From Bacillota bacterium (GTDB lineage: Bacteria; Bacillota; UBA4882; UBA8346): a DNA stretch of 45,612 bases. Below, one piece after another: positions 41,301 to 45,612 of this stretch (positions are counted from its first letter, which is position 1; every line of letters starts with the position of its first letter). Made by a program: the position numbers and the translations under genes. The notes below the pieces were generated by a model. That model was not told the DNA's origin. It did not search any database and worked only from the letters and a program-made list of their open reading frames with translations. The stretch spans positions 1 to 45,612 of the forward strand of contig JAEYRX010000030.1 in NCBI GenBank assembly GCA_023435225.1, in the 5' to 3' direction.

Positions 41301-42428
41301 GTGAAGTTTTTTAAAACCGGATTTTTAATGGTAATATGTTCCCTTTGTTTTTTAGCTGCCGGATTTAAAGTTTGGGCCGCTCCGGATCTCTATGGTAGTT
41401 TTTATACTGATTTAACAGCTCGGCAATATGAAACGGATGGTGGCTCCGGTAAGCTGAAATATGCCGGGGAAAGTGGGCTGCGCCTTAATGCTAAGCATTT
41501 TTTTAATCCTAGTCTTAAGATTGAGGGAAGCTTCGATCTGATCTTATTAGGCGGGGATAAAGCTGATATTTATCTACTAATGAAGCCCAAAGAAGAAGCT
41601 CATTCTTTCGAGATAGATAATACCAGGATACTTCCATTATTTGATACCAGAAAGCTTTATCTTTCTTATTTCTCGGATCAGTATACCTTTACTATTGGTC
41701 GCCAGATAATAAATTATGGTGTGGGGACCGTTTTTTCTCCAATTGATTCTTTTTCTACGGTAGATTTACAGGATATCGAATTATCCCGGAAGGGGAGCGA
41801 TATCGCCCGTATTCAGATTCCGTTGGGAGCGTTGGCCGGTATTGAAGGAGTATCTACTTTAGATGGTGATGCCAGTGCAGTCAAAATATTTGGAAATTTG
41901 GCGGGTTATGATCTTGGTTTAACCGGGATTTACAAAAAACCTACGGAAGAAACTCTCTTAGGATTTACTTTTAAAGGTGATCTGGTTATCGGAGTTCATG
42001 GAGAGTTGGTGGAGCATTATAGTTCATATAATGACAGGAATTATTTTGAAGGAATGATTGGCGGGGATTATTCTTTTTTTCAGGGGAAGCTGATAATATT
42101 AGCTGAATACTATTATAACAGCCAACCTGTAGATCCCAACAATTTGGTGCCCGGAGAAGCAGCTGATTTGAATCGGACATTTTTAGGAGAGCGTTATCTT
42201 TTTGGCCAAGCAAGTTATATTTTTGACGAGATCCGGAGAGTTAGCCTTAATACGATTTATAATATAAATGAGGGAAGCAGGGTGGATACACTGCAATTTT
42301 TCTATAACATCCGGCAAAATGCTGATTTACTTTTATATACCAGGTATTATACGGGTGATTTGAACGGTTCGGAAGTTCGGTTGGGTCCTAAGGCCGAGTA
42401 TGGCGCGAGGGTGGAACTAAAATTTTGA
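41301..42428 (+). CDS. Probable outer-membrane beta-barrel protein
   Basis: 375 residues from a GTG at 41301 with AGGTGG before it. Signal peptide MKFFKTGFLMVICSLCFLAA, cut before PDLYGSF. The mature part is made of alternating strands with aromatic edges, the phrase YTFTIGRQIINYGVGTVFSP seen in porin-like proteins, and the chain ends in ARVELKF: a terminal Phe, the classic barrel-insertion signal. In several diderm bacteria similar proteins sit beside LolA-like genes. If right, the host has an outer membrane. No family name is certain. Confidence 0.65.
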   Translation: MKFFKTGFLMVICSLCFLAAGFKVWAAPDLYGSFYTDLTARQYETDGGSGKLKYAGESGLRLNAKHFFNPSLKIEGSFDLILLGGDKADIYLLMKPKEEAHSFEIDNTRILPLFDTRKLYLSYFSDQYTFTIGRQIINYGVGTVFSPIDSFSTVDLQDIELSRKGSDIARIQIPLGALAGIEGVSTLDGDASAVKIFGNLAGYDLGLTGIYKKPTEETLLGFTFKGDLVIGVHGELVEHYSSYNDRNYFEGMIGGDYSFFQGKLIILAEYYYNSQPVDPNNLVPGEAADLNRTFLGERYLFGQASYIFDEIRRVSLNTIYNINEGSRVDTLQFFYNIRQNADLLLYTRYYTGDLNGSEVRLGPKAEYGARVELKF

Positions 42429-42646
42429 TACAAAAATCTTTGAACTTGACGCTCCGATGGCAACCACCCCTCGTGCAAAATTAAACCAAGGAATTAATAA
42501 ATTTCTCTAGAGGAATCAAAAAGTTTCTCTAGAGAAATTTTTTGATTAAGCCAGTAAATTTTAAAATTTCACTAGAGGAATTTTCGGATTCAACCGGAGA
42601 AATTTTTAAGCTAAGCACTTATATACATAGGCAAGGTACATAAAAC
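42429..42646. other. Gap with palindromic CTAGAG repeats
   Basis: Three 16-bp copies of a near-palindrome lie at 42501-42516, 42523-42538 and 42566-42581 (consensus ATTTCTCTAGAGGAAT). The middle one is the centre of a 34-bp palindrome (42514-42547) with one mismatched pair and a T run. A fourth half copy is near 42594. No gene seen. Confidence 0.6.
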
Positions 42647-42676
42647 TTGACATCAAACATTTGTTCGTGCTATTAT
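42647..42676 (+). promoter_or_regulatory. Extended -10 promoter of the second ABC exporter
   Basis: TTGACA (42647-42652), an 18-bp spacer and TATTAT (42671-42676) preceded by TGC, an extended -10. About 70 bases to the start codon. Confidence 0.75.
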
Positions 42677-42752
42677 TATCCAAAGTATTATGTTTAGTTT
42701 AAGATATATTTTTTTTATTTTGTAATATGAAGTTCTAATGGGGGATAAAAAC

Positions 42753-43775
42753 ATGGGTATTGTGGAAATTCATAATTTAAGCAAACACTTTAAAGTGTTA
42801 AACCGGCATGAAGGTTTGCTTGGAACTGTCAGAGACTTATTTTCCCGGGATTACAGGACTGTCAAAGCGGTTGACGACATATCCATGGAACTTACGGAAG
42901 GGGAATTTGTCGGGTTTTTAGGGCCTAACGGCGCCGGGAAATCAACCACTATTAAAATGATGACCGGGGTATTGACCCCGACGTCCGGAGATATTTTTGT
43001 TAATGGGAATATTCCTTATAAAAATAGAAAACAAAACGCTCAAAACATAGGAGTGGTTTTCGGCCAACGGACTCAGTTGTGGTGGGACTTACCGGTAATT
43101 GAGTCTTTTAAGATTCTGAAAGAAATTTACCGGCTGGATAAAAAAGATTATGATGATAATATGAAGATTTTTAATGATTTGGTTAATTTAAAATCTTTGT
43201 ATTCCACTCCGGTTAGAAATTTGTCTTTAGGTCAGCGAATGCTTTGCGATATTGTAGCTTCATTTTTACATAACCCCAGGATTATCTTTCTTGATGAGCC
43301 TACTATCGGGTTGGATGTATCCATTAAAAATAAGATCAGGACCGTATTAAAGGACCTGAATGAGAGGAAAAAAACCACCATAGTTTTGACTACCCATGAT
43401 ATTGGTGATATCGAAGCTTTGTGTAAAAGAATCATTATTATCGATAAAGGTTCTATTATTTATGACGGCGATATCCGCAGAATCAACAAAATGTTTGGGG
43501 CTTACCGGACCTTGAAAATTGAATTAAGTCAATTGGAAACCGGAATAGGTGACGACTTTGCCAATGAAATAAATACTAAATTTCCCTGCCAAAATCCGAT
43601 TTTAATTGAATCTCATGAGGATGGGTGGGTTGACCTGACTATAAACCAAGACGAGCTGAAACTACTAGATCTTTTAAATTATGTTGTTAATGTTCTGTCA
43701 TTAAAAGATGTCAAAATTGAAGAAATTAGAACTGAAAATGTAATCAGAAAGATTTATGAAGGAGCTTTGCAATGA
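42753..43775 (+). CDS. ABC-2 type exporter ATPase
   Basis: 340 residues from the ATG at 42753, which has GGGGGAT seven bases before; the ATG at 42738 has none. Walker A GPNGAGKSTTIKMM, Q-loop VFGQRTQLWWDLPVIES, signature LSLGQRMLCDIVASFLHNP, Walker B IIFLDEPTIGLD and the His in LTTHD. A C-terminal domain of about 90 residues follows. This form pairs with two ABC-2 family (PF06182, DUF990) permeases, often for drug, sugar or lipid export. The next gene overlaps its stop (ATGA). Confidence 0.95.
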   Translation: MGIVEIHNLSKHFKVLNRHEGLLGTVRDLFSRDYRTVKAVDDISMELTEGEFVGFLGPNGAGKSTTIKMMTGVLTPTSGDIFVNGNIPYKNRKQNAQNIGVVFGQRTQLWWDLPVIESFKILKEIYRLDKKDYDDNMKIFNDLVNLKSLYSTPVRNLSLGQRMLCDIVASFLHNPRIIFLDEPTIGLDVSIKNKIRTVLKDLNERKKTTIVLTTHDIGDIEALCKRIIIIDKGSIIYDGDIRRINKMFGAYRTLKIELSQLETGIGDDFANEINTKFPCQNPILIESHEDGWVDLTINQDELKLLDLLNYVVNVLSLKDVKIEEIRTENVIRKIYEGALQ

Positions 43776-44566
43776 GAAGATACTTGGCTCTTACCAAAGG
43801 AGATTTTATGGCATCCGCAGCCTATCGAGTCCATTTCATTTTTATTTTTGCTACTAATATATTTTATATAGTTCTACTTTACTTCCTTTGGAAGGCGATT
43901 TACGGAGACCCCACTAAAGTTATGAATGGAATGACCTTTAACCAAGTGTTTACCTATTTAGCGCTGGCTTCATCTATTTTTTGCCTGTTTCAAACGTATA
44001 TGGAATGGGAAATGTCCCGAAATGTTCTTAGCGGTAATATTGTAATAGATTTGATTAGGCCTTTGGAACTCCAATTGCGAATGATGTTTACCGATTTGGG
44101 ATTTGCTTTAACCAATCTCATTACCATAACAATACCTTCTTTATTGGTAATAATTTTTATTTTTAAGTCCCAAATCAATTTTGGGGTTAACATGTTATTT
44201 TTTATAGTAGGTGTAGTATTTTCCTATTTAATTTCTTTTAGTATTAGTTTTTTGGTTGGGTTGATTTCTTTTTATACCCAGTCGATCTGGGGATTCTTTT
44301 TTGCCAAAGAAGGAGTGGTTCTGTTATTATCGGGAGCGGCAATTCCTTTAAGCTTTTATCCGGGAATGCTCAGAAAAATAGTTGATTTACTACCGTTTCA
44401 AGCTATTTACAATATACCTTTAACAATCCTTACTTCTCCCGGTTTAGTTTTTAATGAATGTTTCCGCCTTTTGGGTGTTCAGTTAATATGGGTAATTGTT
44501 TTATTTAGCGCCGGCCGGTTTTTCTATAACCGGGCCATAAAAGTTATTACTGTTAACGGAGGCTAA
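43772..44566 (+). CDS. ABC-2 family (DUF990) permease, first
   Basis: 264 residues with six membrane helices. It starts MRRYLALTKGDFMASAAYRVHFIFIF, typical of the PF06182 group, with WEMSRNVLSGNIVIDLIRPLELQLRMMF as the conserved loop. ATG overlaps the ATPase stop. It forms half of the membrane channel. Confidence 0.9.
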   Translation: MRRYLALTKGDFMASAAYRVHFIFIFATNIFYIVLLYFLWKAIYGDPTKVMNGMTFNQVFTYLALASSIFCLFQTYMEWEMSRNVLSGNIVIDLIRPLELQLRMMFTDLGFALTNLITITIPSLLVIIFIFKSQINFGVNMLFFIVGVVFSYLISFSISFLVGLISFYTQSIWGFFFAKEGVVLLLSGAAIPLSFYPGMLRKIVDLLPFQAIYNIPLTILTSPGLVFNECFRLLGVQLIWVIVLFSAGRFFYNRAIKVITVNGG

Positions 44567-44568
44567 CA

Positions 44569-45366
44569 ATGAATACGCTTAAATATTATCTGCGAATTTA
44601 TTTTCTAATTATTTCCCAATATATTAAAGCTCGGATGCAATATAGGCTTGACTTTTGGGTATCATCGATTGCTCTGTTGATGGCCAATGCCGGTGTTGTT
44701 TTTACATTTTGGGTTTTATTCAACTCTATCACAAAGGTAGAAGGCTGGAGTTTTGATCAGATAGTATTTATTTATTCTTTTTGCGTATTGGCCACCAATC
44801 CAATGGATGTTTTGTTTAATAACCTTTGGGACCTTGGTTTTCATATTAGGCAGGGCAATTTTATCAAATATTATTTCAGACCTTTAAATATATTATTTTA
44901 TTACATATCAGAGATGTTTGACATCAAGGGCTTAAGTAATCTAGCCTTTGGAGTTACCGCCTTCATTTATTCATCAATCCGGTTGGGGATCGAATGGAAC
45001 TTTTTAAAAATATGTTTACTACTCTTTGTTATTATTGGGTCTTCTTTTGTGATGATCTCTCTAATGTTGATGGCCGCATCGATTGGATTTTGGACTATTT
45101 CTTCCCACTCGATAATTTCATTTACCTCAAGATTTAGGGAGTTCGCCAGGTATCCGGTAACTATATTTAAAGGTTTCTTCAGATTCTTATTTACTTATAT
45201 CATCCCAGTGGCGTTTATTGCCTACTATCCATCCCAAATATTTTTAAAGCCTGATAATTTTATTTTGGTAGCTTATTTATCACCGGTTGTAGGAGTTGCG
45301 TTTTTTGTAATAGCATATACCGTATGGAATAAGGGAGTAAATAGTTACTCGGGAACAGGGTCATAA
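44569..45366 (+). CDS. ABC-2 family (DUF990) permease, second
   Basis: 265 residues with six helices. The conserved loop LWDLGFHIRQGNFIKYYFRPLNILFYYI aligns with the loop of the first permease, as in other paired systems. GGAGG lies five to seven bases before the ATG and inside the last codons of the first permease. Substrate is unknown; neither gene sits beside an identifiable substrate pathway. Confidence 0.9.
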   Translation: MNTLKYYLRIYFLIISQYIKARMQYRLDFWVSSIALLMANAGVVFTFWVLFNSITKVEGWSFDQIVFIYSFCVLATNPMDVLFNNLWDLGFHIRQGNFIKYYFRPLNILFYYISEMFDIKGLSNLAFGVTAFIYSSIRLGIEWNFLKICLLLFVIIGSSFVMISLMLMAASIGFWTISSHSIISFTSRFREFARYPVTIFKGFFRFLFTYIIPVAFIAYYPSQIFLKPDNFILVAYLSPVVGVAFFVIAYTVWNKGVNSYSGTGS

Positions 45367-45512
45367 GTGAATAATTAAGAAATTTGTTTCCGAGATGAAC
45401 AGAATATTCCGGAAGTAGATTTGATATTGTATGCTCACCAGCAAACCACCGGTGACAGTCGAATGACAGTGATTATTTCTTTTCACTCAACTTTCGCACT
45501 ACAAAAACGTCT

Positions 45513-45611
45513 TGCAGTAAAGTCATATCAATTAAAATTAACTTTTGAAAACATCGAAAGCTTTAACGATTTTTTCAAAAGTTGATACCTTAAATTATTG
45601 ATTTTACTGCA
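45513..45611. mobile_element. 99-bp imperfect fold-back element (MITE-like), at the window end
   Basis: TGCAGTAAAGT (45513-45523) is mirrored by ATTTTACTGCA (45601-45611). An inner 17-bp arm (45540-45556) pairs with 45567-45583 with one mismatch, around a 10-base loop. No coding capacity. Unlike the 13918 element in sequence but alike in size and layout. It may be cut by the window end. Confidence 0.55.
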
Positions 45612-45612
45612 T

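Noticed and set aside
1..45612. rRNA or tRNA genes
   Set aside because: No cloverleaf-like segment with TTCGA and CCA-type ends and no rRNA signature noticed on either strand; a dedicated scan was not possible.

Overview
The window looks like a chromosome segment from an endospore-forming Bacillota (Firmicutes) that probably has an outer membrane. Four CotS-type spore-coat kinase-fold genes and a division/cell-wall (dcw) cluster headed by mraZ-rsmH-ftsL-PBP point to a spore-former. MurE carries the DNPR motif of meso-diaminopimelate enzymes. A Lol/MacB-like ABC system followed by a LolA-like exported protein and a secreted, probable beta-barrel protein ending in Phe suggests a diderm lineage. 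Hydrogenispora/Limnochordia-like groups are a guess only; nothing here fixes the genus. Coding DNA is moderately AT-rich and conspicuously full of CCGG.

Layout. 1-2250 is accessory and partly decayed: 23-bp-period repeats resembling an insertion-sequence end, an imperfect palindrome, a PIN-toxin/small-antitoxin pair with its own terminator, a HEPN gene fragment and a small PilZ-like ORF. 2600-9720 holds a large TPR-type repeat protein, a DUF421/YetF membrane protein, a stand-alone alkaline-phosphatase-superfamily enzyme and an RlhA-like U32 protein. 9813-12600 is the rpsO-pnp pair with a promoter, leader and terminators. 12689-18791 carries four CotS-family genes (three on the minus strand, one on the plus), a 55-residue two-helix membrane protein and a PHP-domain protein. 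18945-20738 is a minus-strand operon of DUF2089, a YvlB-like SHOCT-type protein, an unknown protein and a YvlD-like four-helix membrane protein, with a good promoter.

21294-33915 is the dcw cluster: mraZ, rsmH, ftsL, PASTA-type PBP, murE, murF, mraY, ftsW, murG, murA. murD, the usual gene between mraY and ftsW, is absent, and murC, murB, divIB, ftsA and ftsZ do not follow murA. fhs (formate-tetrahydrofolate ligase) comes next with its own promoter and terminator. 36061-42428 is an export module (membrane protein, winged-helix regulator, ABC ATPase, two permeases, LolA-like protein, probable outer-membrane barrel). 42753-45366 is a second ABC exporter (ATPase plus two ABC-2 family permeases) behind a strong extended -10 promoter.

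The most striking non-coding feature is that many intergenic gaps carry short degenerate repeats. They fall into at least six sequence families, yet all share a 7-bp period, like the heptamer STRR repeats known from cyanobacteria. The window also holds at least four kinds of small fold-back element: 13786-13860 with a relative at 32461-32540; 13918-14015; 16312-16400 with a relative at 20921; and 45513-45611.
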